Assembly (NCBI GenBank): GCA_949752735.1
Contig: OX457039.1
Location: 28,378,920 to 28,442,919 of the forward strand
Reading direction: 5' to 3'
Length of the DNA: 64,000 nt
Source of the DNA: Lumbricus terrestris
Lineage: Eukaryota; Annelida; Clitellata; Crassiclitellata; Lumbricidae
Shown here: positions 52,441-59,998 of the stretch, piece after piece
Position numbering within the stretch: position 1 is the first letter of the stretch
Layout: each line of letters opens with the position of its first letter
Notes under the pieces: model-generated
Seen by the model: only the letters and a program-made list of their open reading frames with translations
Database searches by the model: none
Told to the model about the DNA's origin: nothing
Made by a program: the position numbers and the translations under genes

Positions 52441-52553
52441 TCACTATGGTATACGATTAGTATTTGTACATACAATGATAGAAATCACCACAGCCACAAG
52501 ATACACATCAAACGCAATGAATGAACACAGATCTTTCATTTTCAACAAGCTTT

Positions 52554-53006
52554 TTATTGGTACATCTTACAAACAAAACGATGCGTTAAAAAGTCATTAA
52601 GACCGGTATCGCTTGAGAACATGCTGCAAACGGCATTAACATTGTAACCTCTACATCTATGCATTGCATAAAAAATGCAATAATGTCCACAATATCTACT
52701 GCTTATACTCTGGAGCTGATGTCCAGTGTAGATCCAAGACGAACAATGTCTGTGTAAAAATGTTCTGAATGGTATGTCTGGCGCTCTGCCGAAAGAGTCA
52801 AAAAATTCCCCATATGTGGAACTTTCGATGTACAGCACTACCCAATGTATTCCCGGTTGACCATATCTATCTGTATTGCATACAATGATACTAGGTTTAT
52901 TTCTATGGATCCTAGTCGGAAGGCGGTCGCTAGCGAAAACGCCCAAGAACATGGAGGAGCACTTTTTATCTCTTCGCAAAAACTTTTCTAAGGTGAGGCC
53001 ATCCAT
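52554..53006 (-). CDS. Adenovirus-type cysteine protease (Polinton PRO)
   Basis: 150 residues, somewhat short for adenain-like capsid-maturation proteases. Catalytic residues are in the expected order and spacing: His54 in GIHWVV, Asp70 in FFDSFG, Gln99 in the HQLQS segment and nucleophile Cys106 in CGHYC. In the family these proteases cleave capsid precursor proteins inside the virion. The gene is last in the minus-strand cluster, 14 bp after the capsid gene, and ends beside the 110-bp repeats. The start is the ATG at 53006. All active-site residues are intact. Confidence 0.9.
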   Translation of the reverse strand: MDGLTLEKFLRRDKKCSSMFLGVFASDRLPTRIHRNKPSIIVCNTDRYGQPGIHWVVLYIESSTYGEFFDSFGRAPDIPFRTFLHRHCSSWIYTGHQLQSISSRYCGHYCIFYAMHRCRGYNVNAVCSMFSSDTGLNDFLTHRFVCKMYQ

Positions 53007-53020
53007 CTTGTTCTTCTTCT

Positions 53021-54344
53021 TTAGTTGGTGTAGTCGAAAAGAACGTTGCGAGATCTATCTATTTCCAATATGTTTTCAAATTCTGCGAAGGCTATAACAT
53101 TGATGGTAGCTTCCAAGGGCTGGGCAAATTTAATATCGACTCTTACATTGCCACTTTTCAGAAGGTTAAAATGGCCGCCCTCTGCTAAATCGGGTGTTAA
53201 ATCGAATGCGTACAAGCAATAGCCGTGCGCGTAATCTTCTCTGCTTATGTCGTTGTCCTCGTTTCTCTGCCACTTGCCAGTGCCCATAAAGAGCGAAGCA
53301 TATGCATTCACAAACTGATTTGTTGCAAAGTTAGTTTCCAAAGGTTTTATACTTTGCTGCTGGCCGTCCAGGTATACTTTTAATTGAGATAGATTCATAT
53401 GTTTGAAATTGAATGGATTCTTCGTGTAGGTACCGTTGAACGAGTCATTATCGATGCAACCAAAAACAATGCGAGTCGGAATCTGACCGGTGAAAAGACA
53501 CTCTTGAGTAACATCCAGATTCCCTCTTGGAACCGTAAAAGTCTTGCAAACAGCCCTTCGAATGGGAAATTTCAAATTTCCAATCTCTAAAGCTTTGGCG
53601 TGCGCGAGAAAGACTGATGGACTTAATTTGACTTTTCTGACGTACAATTTACATTCCAATATTTTTACTTTGTATGCAGCACCAGCCGCCGAGGACATCA
53701 GACAGAATGAATCTTTATTTCTTACGAATCGTATTTTTATATTAATGTCGTTTGGCAAGAACTTTTCCTGAAAGAATAGATCGCTGTGAATGCTACCCAA
53801 CATATCGACAACACGACCTTCATCTGTCAGAGCGCTACGCTTTTTGAATCCTATATTGGTACCAGCATCATCGTGCGGATTGGCTTCTTCGAAGCGTCTG
53901 GCAGTGTCCTTGTAAAAGAGAGCAGAGGTGAGTTTGAGAATTTTTGCTTGCTGTGCCATAGCTGAGCAGGGACTCGAGATAACTTCTATACGCATACGTG
54001 TTGTTTGATGAAGTGACAAGAGTGTCGTTTAGAGTGATGTCAACTTCGGAAAAAAGGCTGTGTAGGAAAAGATTGACTGGCCCAACATCATCTCCAGCAT
54101 CTGTAGCATCATTATTCGCCCGAACGATAGACGCTCTGACGTACAACTGTGTGTTAGACAGATCCAGATAATCTTGGCCGGCTCCACTAATGCTAAATTC
54201 TATAGGCGTGCCCTGCGATATGGTTGCTATTGGATTATATTCCACGTACGAGCCAGATTCTATGCTGGTCTGCGTAGGGGGAACGCTGAAAAGGTCCAGT
54301 TCGCTCTTTGCACACTCGCAAGATTGGGGGTGAACGAAGGCCAT
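53021..54344 (-). pseudogene. Polinton major capsid protein, F54H12.2-like, single frameshift
   Basis: Two overlapping frames, 54344 to about 53935 and about 53940 to 53021, together cover one protein of roughly 440 residues. The N-terminal part has the motifs SELDLFSVPPTQTSIESGSY and GQDYLDLSNTQLYVRA. The second has FLPNDINIKIRFVRNKDSFC and a C-terminal jelly-roll-like end. This is the family annotated as F54H12.2-like in animal genomes and identified as the double-jelly-roll capsid protein of Polintons. The change of frame falls in the A-rich segment near 53935-53945. It is either a disabling one-base indel or, less likely, a programmed shift. No other lesion is visible. Confidence 0.82.
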
Positions 54345-54346
54345 TT

Positions 54347-54751
54347 TTAAACTATGCCAAATATATCTTCCTTTATTCTTTTCTTATTTCTTCTCAGTGA
54401 ACGCTTACGTCTCTTCCGTCCGCTGCCACTCTGAACATTAAAATCTTTTGAAGATGTAAAAGCCTTTATACCTTCTGGCACGCGACGCTTGGCGGCCTCC
54501 ATGATCGGATCGCCATCCGCCACATCGTTCGCAATCTGAAGACCTGTTCTCAAGGCTTGTTTACCAAGTGCTTTAGCACCAGTCTGTATAAGTGGCCATG
54601 CACTTCTAAAGAGTCCGCTAAGAAAACTACCAATCCCATGGCCACGTTGAAGACGTGCACCCTGAAAAAATGGCATGCCATTTCCGCTTTGCTGCATATA
54701 GTAGTCTTCGTACGCCAAACGACTTGCATCACAGCAGAATGGTTTTTTCAT
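54347..54751 (-). CDS. Small basic Polinton virion-type protein
   Basis: 134 residues. A Gly/aromatic segment (GIGSFLSGLFRSAWPLIQTG) is followed by an amphipathic AKALGKQALRTGLQIANDVA helix and a very basic tail (GRKRRKRSLRRNKKRIKE). The layout recalls adenovirus minor core/cement proteins with membrane-active helices and basic termini, but the assignment is by architecture only. Its ATG overlaps the TGA of the upstream penton gene as ATGA, and its stop lies 2 bp before the capsid gene, placing it among structural genes. Confidence 0.7.
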   Translation of the reverse strand: MKKPFCCDASRLAYEDYYMQQSGNGMPFFQGARLQRGHGIGSFLSGLFRSAWPLIQTGAKALGKQALRTGLQIANDVADGDPIMEAAKRRVPEGIKAFTSSKDFNVQSGSGRKRRKRSLRRNKKRIKEDIFGIV

Positions 54752-55572
54752 TGTAAAAGATATGGAATTTTACAGTGTCTGAAATGTAGTGTAACGATGC
54801 ACTTTCCACTTTCGAATGAAACTGGTTTGCCAGTGTCCGTCCTTATATGCAATTCTATAGAGTCGAAATTCTTCTGCTGCAGAGGTATGTAAATGGGCTT
54901 TTCGTAGATGGTGCGCACGTTGTCGCCGGCATTTCCACTGATGTTAACGATTCTGAGTAATGGCGCCTTTGTATCGCCCACAGGGACATGTTCAAGTACG
55001 TCACAGTAAATATATAACGAAGAAAATCCTCGATTTATGTCGCAAGTTCTATCACCAACAAACTCGAAAATGGCCTCGTCGTCCTGGCCGTAGTTGAGAA
55101 TTGGCATCTGCTCAGCATCGATGCCAAGCATCGAACATAATGCACGCGAAAAATGAATCTTTGTGCCTTTGTTTATATCGCCCGTCAATCTTTTCGATAC
55201 GATATCGTATCTAAATTTTGGAAATTCGAGCAAATCATTTTCCTCGGCAACCTCTCTTATAAATTTGTTTATGTAATCGATAAGTTGCTGCGCTGTTTCG
55301 TAGTAGCCGGCCGGAATCCAACGTCTTTTAAATATAGGATTGCTTTGCATCGATCCACTTTCGGTGAACGTGGCGTGCGTGTACGTTATTCCGCCTTCTT
55401 GGCGTTCTAAATTGTTCCACGTATGAGGATAGAATATTTCCAAAAGAGCAACCTCCCAATCGCCGCTTAGAGAAATGGAATTCTCCAAACGTGTTGTAAA
55501 TTGCGCGACAGTATTGTTCGGATAAAATGCGCTAGAGCTGTTGCTAGGCAGCGTCATATAGAAGTGCGCCAT
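54748..55572 (-). CDS. Penton-like minor capsid protein, copy 2
   Basis: 274 residues starting at the ATG at 55572, 3 bp after the stop of its paralogue. The N-terminus (HFYMTLPSNSS, then FTTRLENSISLSGDWEVALL) and the C-terminus (PLLRIVNI, PIYIPLQQKNFDSIELHIRT, VTLHFR) match the single-jelly-roll minor capsid (penton) family of Polintons. It is paralogous to 55576-56445 throughout, differing mainly in the centre, where it lacks the aromatic YYERYEEYIKAWD-type insert. It would form the fivefold vertex of an icosahedral particle. It ends in a 4-nt ATGA overlap with the next gene. Confidence 0.85.
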   Translation of the reverse strand: MAHFYMTLPSNSSSAFYPNNTVAQFTTRLENSISLSGDWEVALLEIFYPHTWNNLERQEGGITYTHATFTESGSMQSNPIFKRRWIPAGYYETAQQLIDYINKFIREVAEENDLLEFPKFRYDIVSKRLTGDINKGTKIHFSRALCSMLGIDAEQMPILNYGQDDEAIFEFVGDRTCDINRGFSSLYIYCDVLEHVPVGDTKAPLLRIVNISGNAGDNVRTIYEKPIYIPLQQKNFDSIELHIRTDTGKPVSFESGKCIVTLHFRHCKIPYLLQ

Positions 55573-55575
55573 TAT

Positions 55576-56445
55576 TTAATCAAGACTGAAATTTTTGCAC
55601 TGTCTGAAATGAAGCACAACGAACGACTTCCCATGCTCGAATGGAATGACATTACCATTATCGCCTCTCATATATATTTCTATCGATTCGAAATTCTTCT
55701 GCTGAATAGGTACGTATATAGCGGACTTGTACAAGACGTGCACATTATCACCGCTTTTTTCTTCTATATTAACTATGCGAAGTAATGGCGCTTTCGAATC
55801 GCCAAGCACGACAGATTCAAGCAGATTGCAATACACATATATACGCGAAAAGTTTGGATTTATATCCACGCGGTAATCAGATTGCCATTCCCAATCGGGC
55901 ACCGCATCCCAGGCTTTAATATACTCCTCGTAACGCTCATAGTAAAAATATGCGCCGTAATTGTTGTTTTCGACAACTTTATGTCTTTCCTCTATACCTA
56001 ATATATTACACAAGTGTGTTGAGAAGGTTACGCGCGCAGCGAGATTGATCTTGCCATGGACTCTTTTAGTTATCGCATCATATCTAAATTTTGGATATTT
56101 CTCGAGCGACTGCAATTCTGCAGCCTCCTTTATATTCTTATTTATGGCATCTACTATAGCATCAATATTTTCGTAATATCCGGCGGGCAGCTGCCAAGAG
56201 TGGTGGATAGAGGTGCACACGGCGTCGATGCTTCCTCTTTTAGGAATTTGGTCAAATGTAAAGCCGCCCTGGCCACTTTGCATGTTGTGCCACGTGTGCG
56301 GGTATTGCATTTGCAGAAGTCCGACTTCCCAGCGACCTTTGAGGGAGATGGCATTTTCCAACTTCGTTGTAAAGTGAGCTGTAGTATTGTCGGGAAAATG
56401 TCTCATGGAACTATTGCTTGGAAGAGTAAGATAAAAATGCGACAT
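55576..56445 (-). CDS. Penton-like minor capsid protein, copy 1
   Basis: 289 residues with HFYLTLPSNSSMRHFPDNTT at the start, LKGRWEVGLLQMQYPHTWHN, the LPAGYYENIDAIVDAINKNI helix and the C-terminal AIYVPIQQKNFESIEIYMRG. It is a tandem paralogue of the following gene at roughly half identity by eye. The central region has an extra aromatic/acidic segment. Polintons normally carry one such gene. The pair may supply two distinct vertex proteins, analogous to two penton types in some adenoviruses, but that is inference. The start is the ATG at 56445. Confidence 0.85.
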   Translation of the reverse strand: MSHFYLTLPSNSSMRHFPDNTTAHFTTKLENAISLKGRWEVGLLQMQYPHTWHNMQSGQGGFTFDQIPKRGSIDAVCTSIHHSWQLPAGYYENIDAIVDAINKNIKEAAELQSLEKYPKFRYDAITKRVHGKINLAARVTFSTHLCNILGIEERHKVVENNNYGAYFYYERYEEYIKAWDAVPDWEWQSDYRVDINPNFSRIYVYCNLLESVVLGDSKAPLLRIVNIEEKSGDNVHVLYKSAIYVPIQQKNFESIEIYMRGDNGNVIPFEHGKSFVVLHFRQCKNFSLD

Positions 56446-56484
56446 TGTCGTTCACATGCTCTGACAGACTGTGAGAAATTCTTG

Positions 56485-57513
56485 CTAGACTTTGAATATA
56501 TCCTGAGTCCACGAGTTGAACTTGTCTTCGTAGCCTTTCCATTTGACAAAATATTCTGTCTTCCCGCGCCGCTTACGACTTTTCAGAATTGTTTCGATCG
56601 TATAAATATCATCTTCCTTTAAAATTCTTTGCAACTCAAATTCGTAGAATTTACCCTTTATTTTTTCGCCACTTAAATCTTCGAGCTCATAGGTTACGGG
56701 GTCTGTAGGCACTCGACTTACAATCTTAAATATTTCCGTCGACCAGCTAGGTAAGTATCCCTTCTGGAATGCTATCCTGGCCTTTGCGATTCTAACTTTA
56801 TCGTTCACTTCGTATTTCCAATTGGCCGGGCGCTTCTTCTGGCCGTACAAACGTTTTATAATAATATTTTCGTTATCCTTAGAAACCTGGTTGGGTGTCA
56901 TGGCTATAGATCTATGATGTGTGTTGTTGTACGAATGAATGAGATCTTGTAAAATATCTATATACCTATACGTATTCTTATAAGTAAAGTATTTCCACAT
57001 CTTGGTCTTAAGAGTTCTATTGAATCGTTCGACCACAGAGGCCTTTATGTCACTATTTTCGGAGGTGTAAAAGCGAATGGAATTTTTACGTAGCATGGCT
57101 TGAAAGCTTTTATTAAGAAACTCTGATCCCTTGTCAGTCTGCAAATTAGCCGGCTGTCTATCTAAAAGAATTGATGAAAAGGCCTCGGTCAGATCCGCAC
57201 CGGACTTTGTTTTTAGCGGGACAGCCCAGGCATATTTAGACAAGACATCTATACAGGTTAAAATGTATTTATTTTTATCGTTATGTTTCGCCAATGCCGA
57301 AAGATCGGCCAAGTCCGCTTGCCACAGATTGTCAATACCTGGCGCGAAAGTTTTTCGCCTTCTAAAGATAAGTCTAACAGGTTTATGTAACGTGTATGCA
57401 TCTTGTTTAATCAGCCAATTTTTAACGTCTTTATTTTTAAAGTTAGAATGTTTTTTAAATGTTGACAAGCCGGCGAAGCTTCCGGGCGTCTTGGGATCGA
57501 AGTACGACTCCAT
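56485..57513 (-). CDS. Polinton integrase (rve family) with C-terminal chromodomain
   Basis: 342 residues. An N-terminal basic region precedes the DDE core: Asp67 in LWQADL, Asp127 in LQTDKGSEF and Glu162 in SVVERFNRT. These have the spacing of retroviral-type integrases. A small beta-barrel region follows, then a chromodomain from about 303 (YTIETILKSRKR, YFVKWKGY, NSWTQDIF) lacking the usual final helix. In the family it inserts the linear element and makes 6-bp duplications; the chromodomain may bias target choice. Its ATG overlaps the previous gene's stop as TGATG. All catalytic residues are present. Confidence 0.95.
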   Translation of the reverse strand: MESYFDPKTPGSFAGLSTFKKHSNFKNKDVKNWLIKQDAYTLHKPVRLIFRRRKTFAPGIDNLWQADLADLSALAKHNDKNKYILTCIDVLSKYAWAVPLKTKSGADLTEAFSSILLDRQPANLQTDKGSEFLNKSFQAMLRKNSIRFYTSENSDIKASVVERFNRTLKTKMWKYFTYKNTYRYIDILQDLIHSYNNTHHRSIAMTPNQVSKDNENIIIKRLYGQKKRPANWKYEVNDKVRIAKARIAFQKGYLPSWSTEIFKIVSRVPTDPVTYELEDLSGEKIKGKFYEFELQRILKEDDIYTIETILKSRKRRGKTEYFVKWKGYEDKFNSWTQDIFKV

Positions 57514-58190
57514 CAGTAAGTCAGCCAGGCCGAAGAAGATGATGTCAAGGAGGGAAGCTGCTGTTTACCGTGAATGCTCTTTGGCGTAACTGCTGTCGAT
57601 TCGTCTGTGAATTCGTTAATATAGGACCAGCGTTCTTGATTTCCTATTAGCTCGCGAGGTATGTTTGAATCTTTGAGAGCGTCGGCCAAGAGCCGCCAAC
57701 CGGTTGGTGGCGAAGAAGTTGTGCGTTTTCTCATAAGATCGTTCACCAAATCGACCATGTGTGTTTTAGGAATAGTTGCATCCTTCAAAATAAGTTCCCC
57801 TTTAGAATTCCAGGCCACGTCGGGATTGCTCTTCATGTGCGATAAAAGACGAGCAGCCTGTGTTTTCCATTTCTTTGGAACTGTTTCCAAGACTTGTTTC
57901 TCTATGCTGCTGCTGCTGCTGCTAGAGTCTGTAGATTCGGCAGAGTCCGCCGCCGCCGCCGCCGTCTTTTCCTTGGTTTCGAATTTTGTAACTATGCTGG
58001 GTTTGTCAATGTTCAAGTAACGATTCAAACTGTTGGTATACAGTTTGGCCTTATCATCGTCTGCAATATTCCTATGCAGAATATCGTACATCTGTGTGTC
58101 CAATTTCGATAGTGTTTTATCTAGCATCGTCTCCTTCCATTTCTCTATCTGCCTAGGTTCCACCAGAACCATTTTCTTCGTATGCTCCAT
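57513..58190 (-). CDS. Conserved Polinton-associated protein of unknown function
   Basis: 225 residues. Order: MVLVEPRQIEKWKE start, a helical segment with MYDILHRNIADDDKAKLYTN, a low-complexity AAAAADS and SSSSSS linker, then a globular C-terminal part with GELILKDATIPKTHMVDLVN, PTGWRLLADALKD and LIGNQERWSYI. Proteins with this layout recur beside integrase in animal Polintons, but no activity is known to me. It sits directly upstream of integrase with a TGATG stop-start overlap, suggesting coupled expression. Confidence 0.7.
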   Translation of the reverse strand: MEHTKKMVLVEPRQIEKWKETMLDKTLSKLDTQMYDILHRNIADDDKAKLYTNSLNRYLNIDKPSIVTKFETKEKTAAAAADSAESTDSSSSSSSIEKQVLETVPKKWKTQAARLLSHMKSNPDVAWNSKGELILKDATIPKTHMVDLVNDLMRKRTTSSPPTGWRLLADALKDSNIPRELIGNQERWSYINEFTDESTAVTPKSIHGKQQLPSLTSSSSAWLTY

Positions 58191-58191
58191 A

Positions 58192-58521
58192 TTATATTTT
58201 ATTACTCAGCAATGTACCCAGAAAAGAAAGTACAGGAGTTAACAATGCTCCTATGAATCCGCCTGTCTGCACTATACGCTTCTTGATTTTTACCCGCGTC
58301 TTCTTGGATGCAAGCTTTCTCAACTTGTGTTTGAAGCGACCGAGTCTTTTCTTCTGAGCGTCTTTCAAAGGTACAGTTCCTTTTAAAATGTTGAGTGCAC
58401 ACTCGCAAAGGTAGCAAAGCAGAGAAGAGTTGCAGTCTTTTAAAATTCGTTTCCTTACTTTAGGCGAAGATTCTTTAAGCAGTCTGAGTTTCTCAAACTT
58501 CTCCTCAATGGGTTCGGACAT
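58192..58521 (-). CDS. Small basic protein with C-terminal hydrophobic segment
   Basis: 109 residues from the ATG at 58521. The open frame extends upstream to 58623, but there it only overlaps the ATPase. Features: a helical EEKFEKLRLLKESSPKVRKR start, a Cys-containing LLCYLCECALNILKG block, a Lys/Arg-rich RFKHKLRKLASKKTRVKIKK stretch, and a GGFIGALLTPVLSFLGTLL hydrophobic end that could span or disturb a membrane. It is a recurrent Polinton companion. By architecture it may be a core or membrane-active virion protein; this is inferred only. Confidence 0.65.
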   Translation of the reverse strand: MSEPIEEKFEKLRLLKESSPKVRKRILKDCNSSLLCYLCECALNILKGTVPLKDAQKKRLGRFKHKLRKLASKKTRVKIKKRIVQTGGFIGALLTPVLSFLGTLLSNKI

Positions 58522-58562
58522 TTTGGTTGAATGAGAGATGCTGCTCGAGTAGTCGTTTATAT

Positions 58563-59177
58563 TCATTTCCTTACATAGACATAATGCGTCTCGCCTGGGA
58601 AAATGTTTGTTCTTATGCGGCAACGCTCATCAGTTTCCGGTCTCAGATCGACCAAAAGATATCCGAAAGGTGCCATAGTGGCATCTTGGAAGGCTTCTAT
58701 CATGAAATTTGCCTTGCCTGGAAACATCTGACGGGCGAGTATTGCAACCTGCGTGCTGTCTCTAACATTTTTGAAGAGTACAAAGTAATGTGCATTCAAA
58801 CTGATTGTTCTTGTGTGCTTTCCACTATAGAAAAGATTTTGCGTCAGGTAGAGTATAGAAACGTTCATATGATGGCTAATCTTTGTAAATAATTTGGTAA
58901 CCCTCTCGTCAGTTTCACTCATAAGATCGTCTAAAATGAGCAGAGTCTTTTGCTTACCATCGAAAATAGCCAAGTCGGGCAATCCTTCGTGAAATTGGAC
59001 GTGGGCGTATTTATCAAAGATTTCTTGGTATATACCAAAACACCAGATAATTTTTTCTATTGCAGGTTTGACCATATAGTCTAAATGATCTATAAATCGT
59101 AAAGTGAAGTTGGTTTTTCCTGATCCACTAGGCCCGCTGATTATTGCAGAGAATGGATGCCTCCAAGTTGGATCCAT
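58563..59177 (-). CDS. FtsK/HerA-type DNA-packaging ATPase (Polinton ATP)
   Basis: 204 residues from the ATG at 59177. Walker A GPSGSGKT (residues 15-22), Walker B LLILDDL with the Asp pair at 83-84, then SILYLTQNLF resembling the sensor segment of A32-like motors. The family pumps genome DNA into preformed capsids. The longer frame back to 59300 has no conserved residues and overlaps the RING gene, so the internal ATG, which leaves a 38-bp spacer, is preferred. All nucleotide-binding residues are intact. Confidence 0.92.
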   Translation of the reverse strand: MDPTWRHPFSAIISGPSGSGKTNFTLRFIDHLDYMVKPAIEKIIWCFGIYQEIFDKYAHVQFHEGLPDLAIFDGKQKTLLILDDLMSETDERVTKLFTKISHHMNVSILYLTQNLFYSGKHTRTISLNAHYFVLFKNVRDSTQVAILARQMFPGKANFMIEAFQDATMAPFGYLLVDLRPETDERCRIRTNIFPGETHYVYVRK

Positions 59178-59215
59178 TTTAAAAAGTAAATACCTTTTGA
59201 AGCATACAACTCTTT

Positions 59216-59542
59216 TTATACGAGGTATATTCTTACAGTTCCAAGGATGCGCTCGTCGCATGAGGGACAGTGTGTTGCAATGTCCGCACAAGGATCGCAC
59301 ATATTCACATGCCTACACGGAAGAGATAATGACTGCACTTGCTTTTCTTTACAGAGTATACAAGTAACTGTTTTCTTCAGCTTTTCATTCTCCGCTTTAA
59401 GTTTCATAGTGCTATAATTTACAACGTTTTCATCTTCGCTGTGAATGCCCACCTCATCGTCGTCTTCACCTTGACACATTATACATTCACATTTGTAGTT
59501 TCCACAGACATCCATTTCGCATTTACTAATTTTAGGGCACAT
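59216..59542 (-). CDS. RING-finger protein, IAP-like RING, Polinton cargo
   Basis: 108 residues. An N-terminal Cys cluster (Cys2, 8, 13, 18, 20, 23) is followed by an acidic stretch, a short coiled-coil KLKAENEKLKK, and a C-terminal C3HC4 RING: Cys61, Cys64, Cys76, His78, Cys82, Cys85, Cys92, Cys95. It ends GTVRIYLV at the extreme C-terminus, as in IAP and related E3 ligases. It is the first gene inside the right inverted repeat. Such RINGs act as ubiquitin ligases or dimerisation modules. A role in modulating host cell death or innate responses is plausible but inferred. Confidence 0.85.
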   Translation of the reverse strand: MCPKISKCEMDVCGNYKCECIMCQGEDDDEVGIHSEDENVVNYSTMKLKAENEKLKKTVTCILCKEKQVQSLSLPCRHVNMCDPCADIATHCPSCDERILGTVRIYLV

Positions 59543-59702
59543 ATCAATAGCCGTTGCTGCTCTTTAGAAGGTTTCAATATGAAATGCCTGTTAATGAAAA
59601 AAGAGGTGCTCTTATAGCGCCCGCCTTATAGTACATACAATGATATACTAGTCTATGTTCTATATAAAAAATATTCTGAACAAAGAATGATGACTAAGCA
59701 TG
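59543..59702. other. Polinton right subterminal region
   Basis: The 160 bp between the RING gene's ATG and the inner edge of the right repeat is the only upstream space for the gene cluster. GCGCCCGCC and a TATATAAAAA motif at about 59660-59670 (minus strand TTTTTATATAGA) make it the likely promoter region. Confidence 0.5.
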
Positions 59703-59998
59703 TATAGCAGCTGCTACAGCAGCTGCAGCGTCAGCAGAAATTCCCCCTGGCGAAGCCAGGTGGGGGTGGGGGTGGGACCTGCCACCTCAGCATCCAGTGC
59801 TCAGCCAAGTGTGTCGATTTATAAACCAGTGGGCTAAGAAATCCAGGCATTAAAAGGGGTATCGATAACCACATCTGTTGCTGACGTCATGCTTCTTTTG
59901 TTGGTTTATCTTCGCATTCTTTTGTTGGGCTATCTTTTGGCCCATCACCTCCCCCGCAATTCTTTTGTCTGGGCTTTCTGATCCATTTGTTAACTACT
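59703..59998. repeat. Polinton right terminal inverted repeat
   Basis: Inverted copy of 50563-50877, about 296 bp. The outer end reads TTTGTTAACTACT against the left AGTAGGTAACAAA in reverse. Confidence 0.95.

Larger units (their letters stand above)
50563..59998 (-). mobile_element. Polinton/Maverick-like element, 9.4 kb, no DNA polymerase
   Basis: Long inverted repeats bound ten compact minus-strand genes including retroviral-type integrase, packaging ATPase, adenovirus-type protease, major capsid and penton-like proteins, the hallmark Polinton set. Termini start AGTAG(G/T)TAACAAA, with the AGT-type tandem start usual for the class. The target, in LINE coding DNA, shows CCAGGT on the left and CCAGTC on the right: four exact bases of an expected 6-bp duplication. 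Known Polintons are 15-20 kb and encode a protein-primed DNA polymerase B. Here 50877-52553 is non-coding and no polymerase motif is found, so the element is non-autonomous for replication. Confidence 0.93.

Noticed and set aside
53399..56622. Plus-strand frames opposite the capsid, penton and integrase genes
   Set aside because: They are shadows of conserved minus-strand proteins.
59178..59300. Longer N-terminus for the packaging ATPase
   Set aside because: The extra 41 residues overlap the RING gene in another frame and carry no family motif. The ATG at 59177 sits just ahead of the conserved domain.
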